Source of the DNA: an uncultured Micromonospora sp.
GTDB lineage: Bacteria; Actinomycetota; Actinomycetes; Mycobacteriales; Micromonosporaceae
Direction of reading: 5' to 3'
Assembly (NCBI GenBank): GCA_937951935.1
Contig: CALGAM010000212.1
Location: 1-37,064 of the forward strand
DNA length: 37,064 bases
Shown in pieces: positions 15,650 to 22,806 of the stretch. The notes beneath the pieces are model-generated. The model saw only the letters and a list, made by a program, of their open reading frames with translations, was not told where the DNA came from and did not search any database. Within the stretch, counting starts at the first letter, position 1, and the number at the start of each line of letters is the position of its first letter. A program made the translations under genes and the position numbers.

Positions 15650-16623
15650 CCACGCCCAGCCGCGGCGCTGCCGCGGGCCACGTCCCGCGGCAGCGCCCTG
15701 ACACCGCCGCGGGCGACGTCCCACAGGCGCGCGGGAACACGGCCGCGGGCGATGTCCCGCAGGCGCGCCGGGAGGTGGGGGCGGGCCCGGAGCTCGCCTT
15801 CGCCGACTGGCTCGGACTCCGGGAGGCCGCCGACGCGGCGGCCCGAGCGGTCGACCTGGTGGCGCCGGTCCGCCGGCACCTGGCCGGGGTGGACCGGGTC
15901 GTGGTCCACGACCTCGGCGCCGGCACCGGTTCGATGGGCCGGTGGCTCGCCCCCCGCCTGCCCGGACCGCAGCACTGGGTGTTGTACGACCGGGACGCCG
16001 ACCTGCTGGTCCGGGCCCGCGCCGGGATGGTCGACCGGGCCGGCGACGGCACGCCGGTGACCGTCGAGACCCGGCTGCGTGACATCACCCGGCTCACCGC
16101 CGCCGACCTCGCCGACGCCACCCTCGTCACCGCCTCCGCGCTGCTGGACATGCTGACCGGTGAGGAACTGCACCGGGTGGTGGCGGCCTGTGCCGACGCC
16201 GGCTGTCCGGCCCTGTTCACCATCTCGGTGATCGGCCGGGTGAGGTTCAGCCCCGCCGACCCGCTCGACGGCGAGATCGCCGAGGCGTTCAACGACCACC
16301 AGCGGCGCACCGTCGACGGCCGGACACCGCTCGGGCCGGACGCGGTCGAGGTCTGCGTCGCGGCGTTCGAGCGGCGCGGCGTCCCGGTCACGGTCTGGCC
16401 CAGCCCGTGGCGTCTCGGCGCGAACCAGGCCGACCTGGTCGCCGAGTGGTTCGCCGGCTGGCTGGCGGCCGCCTGCGAGCAGCGGCCGGAACTGGTCGGC
16501 CGCGTCCGGGCGTACGCCGCCCGCCGGCGGGCGCAGCTGGCGGCGGGGCAGCTCGACGTCGTCGTCGAGCACCGCGACATCCTCGCCGGGTACACCGGGT
16601 ACGGGATCACCGGAGGCGGATGA
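15646..16623 (+). CDS. SAM-dependent class I methyltransferase
   Basis: A 325-residue protein. The ATG at 15646 overlaps the glycosyltransferase stop (ATGA) and has AGGGAGGA at 15633-15640. The SAM-binding motif I is VVHDLGAGTGSMGRWLAPRL, followed by VLYDRDADLL (acidic end of strand 2) and ATLVTASALLDMLT (motif IV region). Residues 8-44 are three imperfect 12-residue repeats (AAGDVPQARGNT type) encoded by a 36-bp DNA repeat; they are unlikely to belong to the enzyme fold, and recognisable sequence starts around FADWLGLREAADAAARA. A downstream in-frame GTG at 15775 would remove the repeats but lacks ribosome-site spacing. It presumably methylates the pathway product; the acceptor atom is unknown. 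Confidence 0.85.
   Translation: MTTPSRGAAAGHVPRQRPDTAAGDVPQARGNTAAGDVPQARREVGAGPELAFADWLGLREAADAAARAVDLVAPVRRHLAGVDRVVVHDLGAGTGSMGRWLAPRLPGPQHWVLYDRDADLLVRARAGMVDRAGDGTPVTVETRLRDITRLTAADLADATLVTASALLDMLTGEELHRVVAACADAGCPALFTISVIGRVRFSPADPLDGEIAEAFNDHQRRTVDGRTPLGPDAVEVCVAAFERRGVPVTVWPSPWRLGANQADLVAEWFAGWLAAACEQRPELVGRVRAYAARRRAQLAAGQLDVVVEHRDILAGYTGYGITGGG
15664..15697 (+). other. Perfect 14-bp inverted repeat just inside methyltransferase gene
   Basis: GGCGCTGCCGCGGG (15664-15677), six-base loop CCACGT, and the exact complement CCCGCGGCAGCGCC (15684-15697). It begins 18 nt after the ATG. The third repeat unit repeats the idea on a smaller scale (GCGGG-N6-CCCGC). Such a hairpin could slow ribosomes or act as an attenuator or terminator between the glycosyltransferase and methyltransferase cistrons. 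Confidence 0.6.
15670..15777 (+). repeat. Three 36-bp tandem repeats in the methyltransferase 5' end
   Basis: Units begin at 15670, 15706 and 15742, each starting GCCGCGGGC and continuing (C/G)A(C/T)GTCCC. Being 12 codons long they keep the reading frame and encode AAGHVPRQRPDT / AAGDVPQARGNT / AAGDVPQARREV. Units 2 and 3 are closest to each other. Confidence 0.8.
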
Positions 16624-16642
16624 ACCGCCCACCGGGCACGGA

Positions 16643-16679
16643 TGAACTGTTCGCGGCCGGAACACGTATAGCAGGTCGA
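16643..16679 (+). promoter_or_regulatory. Possible leaderless promoter of the flippase gene
   Basis: TGAACT at 16643-16648 and TATAGC at 16667-16672 are 18 bp apart. The A of the flippase ATG (16679) lies 6 nt after the -10 box, exactly where transcription would start. The gene has no convincing ribosome site, so a leaderless transcript would explain the arrangement and give the last three genes their own promoter. Confidence 0.35.
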
Positions 16680-17809
16680 TGTCGACCACGGAGAGCCTGT
16701 CCGCGCAGCGTCGCGACACCGCGTACCCGGTACCGGGCGAGGCGGGGACGACGGGCGCGTGGCCGGCCTCCCGGGCGCCGGGTGACGCCGGCGACCCGCT
16801 GGCGCCCCCGCACACCCCCGGTCCGACGCCCGGTCCGGCCGGGCCACCCCGCCCGGCGGGACGGCGTCGCGGCTTCGCCTGGGCACGGCCACTCGTCGGG
16901 GTGGCGATCCTCGGCCTCCTGCTCTGGCGGGTCGGCGCCGGCCCGTTCCTCGACGGGCTGCGCCTGATCGACGGCACCGCGCTCGTGGCGGCGCTCGGCA
17001 TCGGCCTGGTCACCACCGTGTGCTGCGCCTGGCGGTGGAGCCTGATCGCCGGCGGGCTCGGCGTGCGGCTGCCGCTGGCCAGCGCCGTCGCCCGCTGCTA
17101 CCGGGCGGTCTTCCTGAACGCCACGTTGCCCGGCGGGGTGCTCGGGGACGTGGACCGGGCGGTGCGGCACGGGCGCGACGCCGGGGACGTCGGCCGGGGC
17201 GTCCGGGCCGTGGTCTGGGAACGGGCCGTCGGGCAGGTCGTCCTGCTCGTCGTCGCGGCGGTCCTGCTGCTGGTGCTCCCCTCACCGGTACGGCCGTACC
17301 TGCCGGCGGTGGTCGCGCTGCTGGCGGCGGTGGCGGCCGGTGTCGCCCTGCTGCTGTGGGCGCTGCCCCGTCACCGGTCCGCGCGCTGGACCCGGCCGCT
17401 GCGCACCCTGGCGGCCGACCTCCGGTACGGGGTGCTCGGGCGGCGCACCTGGCTCGGTGTGTTCCTGGCCTCCGCCGCCGTGGTGGCCGGCCACCTGGCG
17501 ACGTTCGTGGTCGCGGCCCGCACCGCCGGATCCACCGCCCCGGTGGCCGAATTGGTGCCGCTGACCCTGCTGGCTCTGCTAGCCATGGGGGTACCGGCGA
17601 ACGTCGGCGGCTTCGGACCGCGCGAGGGCGTGGCCGCCTGGGCCTTCGGCGCCGCCGGCCTGACCGCCGCCCAGGGGGTCGCCACCGCGATGGTGTACGG
17701 GGCGCTGGTGCTGGTCGCCAGCCTGCCCGGCGCCGCCGTGCTGCTGGTCCGGCGGCCCGGCCGGGTGGTGGCCACGCCCGGGGCGGGGCGCGGCCCGGCT
17801 TGGCACTGA
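16679..17809 (+). CDS. Flippase-like integral membrane protein (LPG-synthase TM / UPF0104 family)
   Basis: A 376-residue protein. A proline- and glycine-rich cytoplasmic leader (about 1-65) is followed by about seven to eight membrane segments starting at RPLVGVAILGLLLWRVGAG. Conserved features of the lysylphosphatidylglycerol-synthase membrane-domain family are visible: CCAWRWSLIAGGLGVRLPL, the short loop YRAVFLNATLPGGVLGDVDRAVRH, and MGVPANVGGFGPREGVAAWAF near the C-terminus. Members without the synthetase domain (AglD/YbhN-like) are thought to flip lipid-linked molecules. In this operon, with a glycosyltransferase and a divergent phosphatidyltransferase, it hints that the product is lipid-linked or exported. 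GTP cyclohydrolase II follows 12 bp later. Confidence 0.85.
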   Translation: MSTTESLSAQRRDTAYPVPGEAGTTGAWPASRAPGDAGDPLAPPHTPGPTPGPAGPPRPAGRRRGFAWARPLVGVAILGLLLWRVGAGPFLDGLRLIDGTALVAALGIGLVTTVCCAWRWSLIAGGLGVRLPLASAVARCYRAVFLNATLPGGVLGDVDRAVRHGRDAGDVGRGVRAVVWERAVGQVVLLVVAAVLLLVLPSPVRPYLPAVVALLAAVAAGVALLLWALPRHRSARWTRPLRTLAADLRYGVLGRRTWLGVFLASAAVVAGHLATFVVAARTAGSTAPVAELVPLTLLALLAMGVPANVGGFGPREGVAAWAFGAAGLTAAQGVATAMVYGALVLVASLPGAAVLLVRRPGRVVATPGAGRGPAWH

Positions 17810-17821
17810 CGAAGGAGAAGC

Positions 17822-18475
17822 ATGTCCGCACCACTGCCGATCGCCACCGTCCGGACCCAGGTCACCGTCCCGCTCCGGTTCCCCGACGGGTACGCCACGA
17901 CCGCACGGGTCTTCTCCTTCGACGGACTGGTGGACGCCCGGGAACACCTCGCCTTCGGGCTCGGCGACTGGAAGGCGGCGCGGGACCGGGCGGCGTCCGA
18001 CGGGGCGGCACCGCTGGTCCGCCCACACAGCGAGTGCCTGACCGGTGACGTCTTCGGCAGCCAGCGCTGCGACTGTGGTCCGCAGCTGCGGGAGGCGGTC
18101 CAACGGATCTCCGAGGTGGGCGGCTTCCTGCTCTACCTGCGGCAGGAGGGTCGGGGGATCGGACTCTACCCGAAACTCGACGCGTACGCGCTGCAGGACA
18201 CCGGCCTGGACACGTACGAGGCGAACGTGGCGCTCGGGCGCGGTGAGGACGAACGTGACTACACGGCGGCGGCCCAGATGCTCGCCGCGCTGGGGGTGCG
18301 GCGGCTGGCCCTGCTCAGCAACAACCCCGACAAGGCCGAGCAGCTCACCCGGCTCGGGGTGACGGTGACCGAGTTCGTGCCGACGGGCCTGTACGTCTCC
18401 CCGGCCAACGCCGGATACCTGGCGGCCAAGGCGAGCCGGGCGGCCCGCGCCGCCGACCGTCCCGTCGTCGCGTGA
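17822..18475 (+). CDS. ribA: GTP cyclohydrolase II (pathway-specific paralogue)
   Basis: A 217-residue enzyme that opens the GTP imidazole ring and removes pyrophosphate. The zinc cysteines of CLTGDVFGSQRCDCG are C72, C83 and C85; YLRQEGRGIGL and DERDYT (R145, matching E. coli R128) complete the site. At the position of E. coli Tyr105 (AYALQD) it has tyrosine, Y122. In the related S. coelicolor enzyme SCO6655 the equivalent residue is Met120 and the enzyme stops at the formylated product. The tyrosine here predicts the normal product, 2,5-diamino-6-ribosylamino-4(3H)-pyrimidinone 5'-phosphate. No DHBP synthase domain is fused and no other riboflavin genes are adjacent, so it probably serves this operon. 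The ATG at 17822 has AAGGAG upstream. Confidence 0.93.
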   Translation: MSAPLPIATVRTQVTVPLRFPDGYATTARVFSFDGLVDAREHLAFGLGDWKAARDRAASDGAAPLVRPHSECLTGDVFGSQRCDCGPQLREAVQRISEVGGFLLYLRQEGRGIGLYPKLDAYALQDTGLDTYEANVALGRGEDERDYTAAAQMLAALGVRRLALLSNNPDKAEQLTRLGVTVTEFVPTGLYVSPANAGYLAAKASRAARAADRPVVA

Positions 18476-18490
18476 GGCGGTGGCGGCACC

Positions 18491-19234
18491 ATGGGCCTGC
18501 GAACCGACCAGCTCGACGAGCGTCCGTACGTGCTGCTCAGCTGCGCGACGTCGCTCGACGGCTACCTCGACGACGCCACCGACCAGCGGCTGCTGCTGTC
18601 CAACGACGAGGACTTCGACCGGGTCGACGCGGTCCGGGCCAGCTGTGACGCGATCCTGGTCGGGGCGAACACGGTTCGACTGGACAACCCCCGGCTGCTG
18701 GTGCGTTCCCGGCGGCGGCGGGCCAGCCGGGTCGCCCGCGGTCTGCCTCCGTCACCGATGAAGGTCACGGTGCTGGGCCGGGGAGAACTCGACCCCGGTG
18801 CCCGGTTCTTCACCGAGGGCGACACCGACAAGGTCGTGTACTGCCCGACGACGATCGTGGAGAAGGTCAGGGAACGCCTCGGCGACCGGGCCATCGTGGT
18901 CGACGGGGGAGGTGGCCCGGTCGAGCCGCGGCGGATACTCGCCGACCTCGCCGCCCGGGGGGTGCGGCGGCTGCTGGTGGAGGGCGGGGCGACCGTGCAC
19001 ACCCAGTACCTGGCCGCCGGGCTCGCCGACGAGCTGCACCTGGTGATCGCCCCGTTCTTCGTCGGCGACTGCCGTGCACCACGGTTCGCCAGCGACGGGC
19101 GGTTCCCGTGGCGTCCGGGACGGCCGGCCAGCCTGGTGGAGGTCCGGCAGCTTCACGACGTCGTGCTGCTGCGCTACGCGCTCTCCGACCGGTTCGACCC
19201 CACGCTGGTGGGGGCTGCCGGCTGCGTCAGCTAG
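18491..19234 (+). CDS. RibD C-terminal-type pyrimidine reductase without deaminase domain
   Basis: A 247-residue DHFR-fold reductase. Signatures are LLSCATSLDGYLDD, the substrate/NADPH site DAILVGANTVRLDNPRLLVR, RRLLVEGGATVHTQYL and APFFVGD. It corresponds to the reductase half of bacterial RibD, or to stand-alone archaeal/yeast enzymes that reduce the ribosyl side chain of the GCH II product before deamination. No deaminase zinc motif (HAE...PCxxxxxxPPC) is present, so the 2-amino group would be kept, as in pterins. Located 15 bp after the GCH II gene, it almost certainly acts on that product. It is the last gene of the operon; the next gene converges. The C-terminal ~15 residues are a short non-conserved tail. 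Confidence 0.9.
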   Translation: MGLRTDQLDERPYVLLSCATSLDGYLDDATDQRLLLSNDEDFDRVDAVRASCDAILVGANTVRLDNPRLLVRSRRRRASRVARGLPPSPMKVTVLGRGELDPGARFFTEGDTDKVVYCPTTIVEKVRERLGDRAIVVDGGGGPVEPRRILADLAARGVRRLLVEGGATVHTQYLAAGLADELHLVIAPFFVGDCRAPRFASDGRFPWRPGRPASLVEVRQLHDVVLLRYALSDRFDPTLVGAAGCVS

Positions 19235-19254
19235 GACCCGGACCGTGTCGGCCG

Positions 19255-20136
19255 TCACCCGGGCAGGGGGCCGAGGGTGTGGGGTGTGGTGCCGGCGGCG
19301 TCCGCCGTGGCTCCGACGTCCCGGTGCCCGTACGCGCGGCGACGTCGACGCCGGGGCGGCAGCGCGAGGACGACCGCCGCCGCCGCGGCGGTGACCGCCG
19401 CGGTGACCGTGGGGTGGTAGTGCGACCCGGCGTTGGGGAACAGGGACCAGGCCACGTTGAAGGAGGCGTGGCAGATCGTCGGCGCGACCACGCTGGCACC
19501 CGTTTCGGCGTACAGCGACACCAGGATGACCCGGAACAGCACCGTGAACGTGCCGTGACCGGCGATCCACGCCAGGTCGTGACCGGTCTGGAGGTGCGGC
19601 ACGACGTGCCATGCGGCCCAGACCACGCCGATCACCAGCCCGGCGGCGAGGGTGCCCCACCGGCGTCGCAACGGCCCGGTGGCGTACCCTGACCAGCCCA
19701 GTTCCTCCGCCAGCGCACTGACCAGGAAGATCACGGCGAGCAGCGGCGCGTGGGACCAGCGGATGACCGGCGACTCGGGCAGCGGCATCCCGGCCCCGCG
19801 CATGACCAGGTACGAGAGCACCATGATCAGCGGTGGCAGCAGCGCCGCGACCAGGTACCAGACCACCTGCCGTCGCCGCGGCGGACGGAACGCGGCCGAC
19901 AGCCAGGCCCGCAACCCGCGGCGCCCACCCCGGCGACGCACCAACATGACGGCCGCGACCGCCGGGCAGACGAACATCAGAGCGCTGGCCGGCAGTCGCG
20001 CCCCGATCCACGGCAGGTCCCCGGCCAGGAACCCCACCAGATAGAAGGTGCCCGACAGGGCGAGGACCAGTCCGAAGAACACCGTGGGAACCGACCGGGT
20101 CGCCGGCCCACGCGCGGGCTTGTCTGGTTCGGCCAC
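19255..20136 (-). CDS. CPBP-family intramembrane metalloprotease (CAAX/Abi type)
   Basis: A protein of about 293 residues with some seven membrane segments. The family motifs are present in order: SALAEELGWSGY (paired glutamates), VVWAAWHVVPH (histidine of motif 2) and TICHASFNVAW (motif 3 HxxxN). These glutamates and histidines form the active site of type II CAAX prenyl-protease relatives. In bacteria the family is linked to bacteriocin self-immunity and membrane-protein processing; the substrate is unknown. I prefer the GTG at 20136 (VAEPDKPARG). A TTG at 20154 would add six residues, and neither has a clear ribosome site. It converges on the pterin-like operon, 20 bp from its stop. The tail is basic and low complexity. 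Confidence 0.82.
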   Translation of the reverse strand: MAEPDKPARGPATRSVPTVFFGLVLALSGTFYLVGFLAGDLPWIGARLPASALMFVCPAVAAVMLVRRRGGRRGLRAWLSAAFRPPRRRQVVWYLVAALLPPLIMVLSYLVMRGAGMPLPESPVIRWSHAPLLAVIFLVSALAEELGWSGYATGPLRRRWGTLAAGLVIGVVWAAWHVVPHLQTGHDLAWIAGHGTFTVLFRVILVSLYAETGASVVAPTICHASFNVAWSLFPNAGSHYHPTVTAAVTAAAAAVVLALPPRRRRRRAYGHRDVGATADAAGTTPHTLGPLPG

Positions 20137-20262
20137 GGTGGGAAGGCTAACCAACGACCCCGGTGCTCCCGCGCCGGCGTGCGACGGCCGAGGCCACCCG
20201 ACAGGGTGGACGCCGGCGCCGCCCGCCGCCTCCGGTGGCGGGGCGCCCGGGTGGACGACCGG

Positions 20263-21390
20263 TCAGTCGAGCTCCCCGGCCAGGACGGCGCTGCTCACCG
20301 GTCCCTCGTGCGCGCGCTGTTCGGCGTAGGTCACCACCAGCCCCACCAGCGACAGCACGTCGACGGGGAGACTCAGCAGCTCGGTGACCGCGAGTGCCGC
20401 CACCACGCCGACGGCCGTGCCGGGACCGGCGAGCGGGTCGGCGCCGAACGGGGCGGTGGCCGCGCTCTGCACGGCCCCGACGAGCAGGTCGCCGACGAGC
20501 ACGACGGCCACCACCAGGGCAAGCCGCCCGAGCACCATCCCGAACCGTCGGTGGAACATCCCGAAGGCCCGACCGATCGGGTCACGCCGCTCGAAGAGGT
20601 AGACGGGGCCGGCCAGGCTCAGCGCGAAGGCGAGGTAGATCCCGGGCACGACGCACAGGCACAGGCCCACGCCGACGATCACACCTGCCAGCAGGGTCCA
20701 GCCCCAGAGGCCGGGCGCCCGGCGCAGACCGTAGCGCAGTGCCGTCCCCACGCCGACCGGCTGACCGACCGCCTGGCGGGCGATCACCCAGCTCCCGCCC
20801 GCCCAGCCGAGGCACTGCACGAACATGATCAGCACACCGCCCGCGGCGGACACCAGGAAGAGGACGGCCAGGTCGCGAAGGAAGCCGTCGGGCAGTCCGC
20901 TCGGATCCTGGGCGAACGACGCCTCCCAGTGCGCGCCCGGATCCACGCCGAGGCTGAGCACCAACAGCACGACCGCCGGAAGCACGTGGGTGATCAGCAG
21001 GATGGGCAGCAGCACCCGCCAACCGCGGCGCACCACGCCGACGCACCGGTCGTACCAGCCGCCCAGACCCGCCCCGGGCGGGCTCACCAGCGGGTCGGTG
21101 GGATCGACGCCGGGGGCGTACCAGCCGGCGGGCCAGGGATACCAGGACTGCCCGGGCGGGAAACCCGTCCCGGCGGGCGGGTACCACGGACCCTGCGCCG
21201 ACGGGCCGGCCGGCGGTATCCCGCCCGGCGTGGCCGCCGCCTGCCCGTCGGGTGCGGCCACCGGCTCCCCGCCCGGCGTGACCGCCGCCTCCCCGCCGGT
21301 CGGCCCGGCCGACCCGGGCTGGCCGGGGTGTGGACCGGGCTGCCCGGACCCACCCGGAGGCGGGGCGGCCGGGGGTGGCAGGTCGGCCAT
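20263..21390 (-). CDS. Proline-rich multi-pass membrane protein
   Basis: A 375-residue protein. Residues 1-125 are a Pro/Gly/Ala-rich cytoplasmic leader with repeated short PGG/PxG motifs and several aromatic residues (WYPPAGTGFPPGQSWYPWPAGWYAPG). The rest has about six hydrophobic segments, including RVLLPILLITHVLPAVVLLVLSL and WTLLAGVIVGVGLCLCVVPGIYLAF. The latter, followed by a conserved-looking FERRDPIGRAFGMF, resembles the glycerophosphodiester-phosphodiesterase membrane domain family of unknown function. The ATG at 21390 has GAGGAGGG upstream at good spacing. Function unknown. Confidence 0.75.
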   Translation of the reverse strand: MADLPPPAAPPPGGSGQPGPHPGQPGSAGPTGGEAAVTPGGEPVAAPDGQAAATPGGIPPAGPSAQGPWYPPAGTGFPPGQSWYPWPAGWYAPGVDPTDPLVSPPGAGLGGWYDRCVGVVRRGWRVLLPILLITHVLPAVVLLVLSLGVDPGAHWEASFAQDPSGLPDGFLRDLAVLFLVSAAGGVLIMFVQCLGWAGGSWVIARQAVGQPVGVGTALRYGLRRAPGLWGWTLLAGVIVGVGLCLCVVPGIYLAFALSLAGPVYLFERRDPIGRAFGMFHRRFGMVLGRLALVVAVVLVGDLLVGAVQSAATAPFGADPLAGPGTAVGVVAALAVTELLSLPVDVLSLVGLVVTYAEQRAHEGPVSSAVLAGELD

Positions 21391-21490
21391 GAACCCTCCT
21401 CGTCGACGGCTGTGTGGCGGGATCATTGTGCATTCACCGGGCGACCGCCGGGACGGCCCCACGACGGGTCGGGACCGTCCCCGGCCACCC

Positions 21491-21534
21491 GTCGTGTCCC
21501 GCCCGATCCGAAGTCGTATCCCGCCCGATCCGAA
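21491..21534. repeat. 22-bp tandem direct repeat upstream of membrane-protein gene
   Basis: Two adjacent 22-bp units (21491-21512 and 21513-21534) read GTCGT-(G/A)-TCCCGCCCGATCCGAA and differ at one base. They lie about 100 bp upstream of the start of the minus-strand membrane-protein gene and just after the 3' end of benE, a position compatible with paired binding sites for a regulator. Confidence 0.7.
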
Positions 21535-21557
21535 AAGGTCCCGACGCGGGGTGGCGG

Positions 21558-22745
21558 TCAGCGGTCAGCCGGGAGCGCGGCCGCCTCGACGGCGGACCGG
21601 CGGCGACGCAGCACCAACAGGGTGGCCAGGCCGGCGAGCAGACCCCAGAACGCGGCGCCGACGCCGAGCACGGCGACCCCCGATGCGGTGACGACGAACG
21701 TCACCACCGTGGGCAGCAGCAGGTCCGGGTCGGAGACGGCGTTGGTCAGCGACGAGCCCAGGGCGGGCAGGAGGGCCAGACCGGCGACGGCGATCACCAA
21801 CACCGGTGGGGAGAGCAGCACGAGCGCGGTCGCCACGCCCGCGCCGAGCCCGAGCAACACCTGCCCGCCCGCCAGAACCAGGGTGGCGGTCCAGCGCCGG
21901 CGCGGGTCGGGGTGCGCCTCGGGGCCGGCGGTGAGCGCGGCGGTGATGGCGGCGAGGTTGATCTGGTGACCGCCGAACAGGGTGCCGACGGCACCGACCA
22001 GACCGGTCGTGACCAGCGCGGGCCGCAGTGGTGCCGGGTACCCGTAACTGGACAGGACGGCGGCCCCGGGGACGTTCTGGCCGGCCATGGTGACCAGGAA
22101 CAGCGGTAGCGCGATGCCCACGATGGAGTCGAGGCTGAACGTGGGCGCGGTCCAGACCAGGTCGGGTCGCAGGGCGGCGTCGGCGAGGCCCGTGTCCCGT
22201 CCGGTCAGGGCGATCGCCACCACGGCCGCGACCAGGGCCCCCGGCACCGCCCAGCCGCGCGCGTAGCGCAGCAGTACCGCCCAGGTCACGACGACCGGGA
22301 CGGCCAGTGCCGGGATGTCCACCAGGGCCCGGACCGGCGCCGTGCACAGCGGTACGAGGATGCCGGCGAGCATCGCTCCGGCGACCGGACGGGGAATGGC
22401 CGCGATCGCGCGCGCCAGCCACGGCACCAGGCCGGCGACCACGGTCAGCGCCGCGCAGACCAGGAAGGCGCCGACGGCGGCGGGGAAACCGCCCGCCACC
22501 GGGCCGGCCCCGACCAGCAGGGCCGCACCTGGCGTGGACCAGGCGACGGCGATGGGCATCCGGTGGCGCAGGGTCAGCACCGCACCCGCGATCCCGGAGC
22601 CGAGGCAGGTGGCGAGCAGCCCGGAGGCGGCCTGGGCGGGGCTGGCGCCCACGGCCTGCAACCCGGCGAGCACGAGGGTGAACGAACTCGCGAAGCCCAC
22701 GATCGCGCTCACCAGGCCGGCGACGACCGGCCGCGCTCCAACCAT
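21558..22745 (-). CDS. benE: Benzoate/proton symporter family protein BenE
   Basis: A 395-residue transporter with about 11-12 hydrophobic segments. Family features include an N-terminal segment with FASSFTLVLAGLQAVGASPAQAASGLLA, then MPIAVAWSTPGAALL, LPLFLVTMAGQNVPGAAVL and FGGHQINLAAITAAL, which match the half-helix substrate sites of BenE/NCS2-like carriers. BenE proteins import benzoate or related aromatic acids, but no aromatic-degradation genes are nearby, so the true substrate is open. The ATG at 22745 has GGAAGG upstream. It diverges from an XRE/cupin regulator across 61 bp that contains a palindrome. Confidence 0.88.
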   Translation of the reverse strand: MVGARPVVAGLVSAIVGFASSFTLVLAGLQAVGASPAQAASGLLATCLGSGIAGAVLTLRHRMPIAVAWSTPGAALLVGAGPVAGGFPAAVGAFLVCAALTVVAGLVPWLARAIAAIPRPVAGAMLAGILVPLCTAPVRALVDIPALAVPVVVTWAVLLRYARGWAVPGALVAAVVAIALTGRDTGLADAALRPDLVWTAPTFSLDSIVGIALPLFLVTMAGQNVPGAAVLSSYGYPAPLRPALVTTGLVGAVGTLFGGHQINLAAITAALTAGPEAHPDPRRRWTATLVLAGGQVLLGLGAGVATALVLLSPPVLVIAVAGLALLPALGSSLTNAVSDPDLLLPTVVTFVVTASGVAVLGVGAAFWGLLAGLATLLVLRRRRSAVEAAALPADR

Positions 22746-22763
22746 CAGCGATCCTTCCCCCCA

Positions 22764-22783
22764 CCGTTCCGAGAACAGAACGG
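22764..22783. promoter_or_regulatory. Operator-like palindrome between benE and regulator
   Basis: CCGTTCCGAGAACAGAACGG contains the outer inverted repeat CCGTTC-N8-GAACGG and, nested inside, GTTC-N3-GAAC, giving three GAAC/GTTC half-sites. It occupies the centre of the 61-bp divergent gap. A candidate -10 (CGATAC, 22797-22802) lies 5 nt before the regulator GTG, suggesting leaderless transcription there. Confidence 0.45.
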
Positions 22784-22806
22784 ATGTCGGGTGGCACGAT
22801 ACGCAC

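Noticed and set aside
15664..15777. CRISPR array
   Set aside because: The 36-bp units are directly adjacent with no unique spacers and lie in a coding frame.
17822..19234. Ordinary riboflavin operon
   Set aside because: There is no ribB, ribE, ribH or deaminase domain, and the flanking genes are glycosyltransferase, methyltransferase, PTPS-fold and membrane proteins.
19750..21969. 739-codon plus-strand open frame across three genes
   Set aside because: It runs antisense through the CPBP protease, the membrane protein and benE, all with clear family motifs. Its peptide is Arg/His/Gln-rich with no fold.
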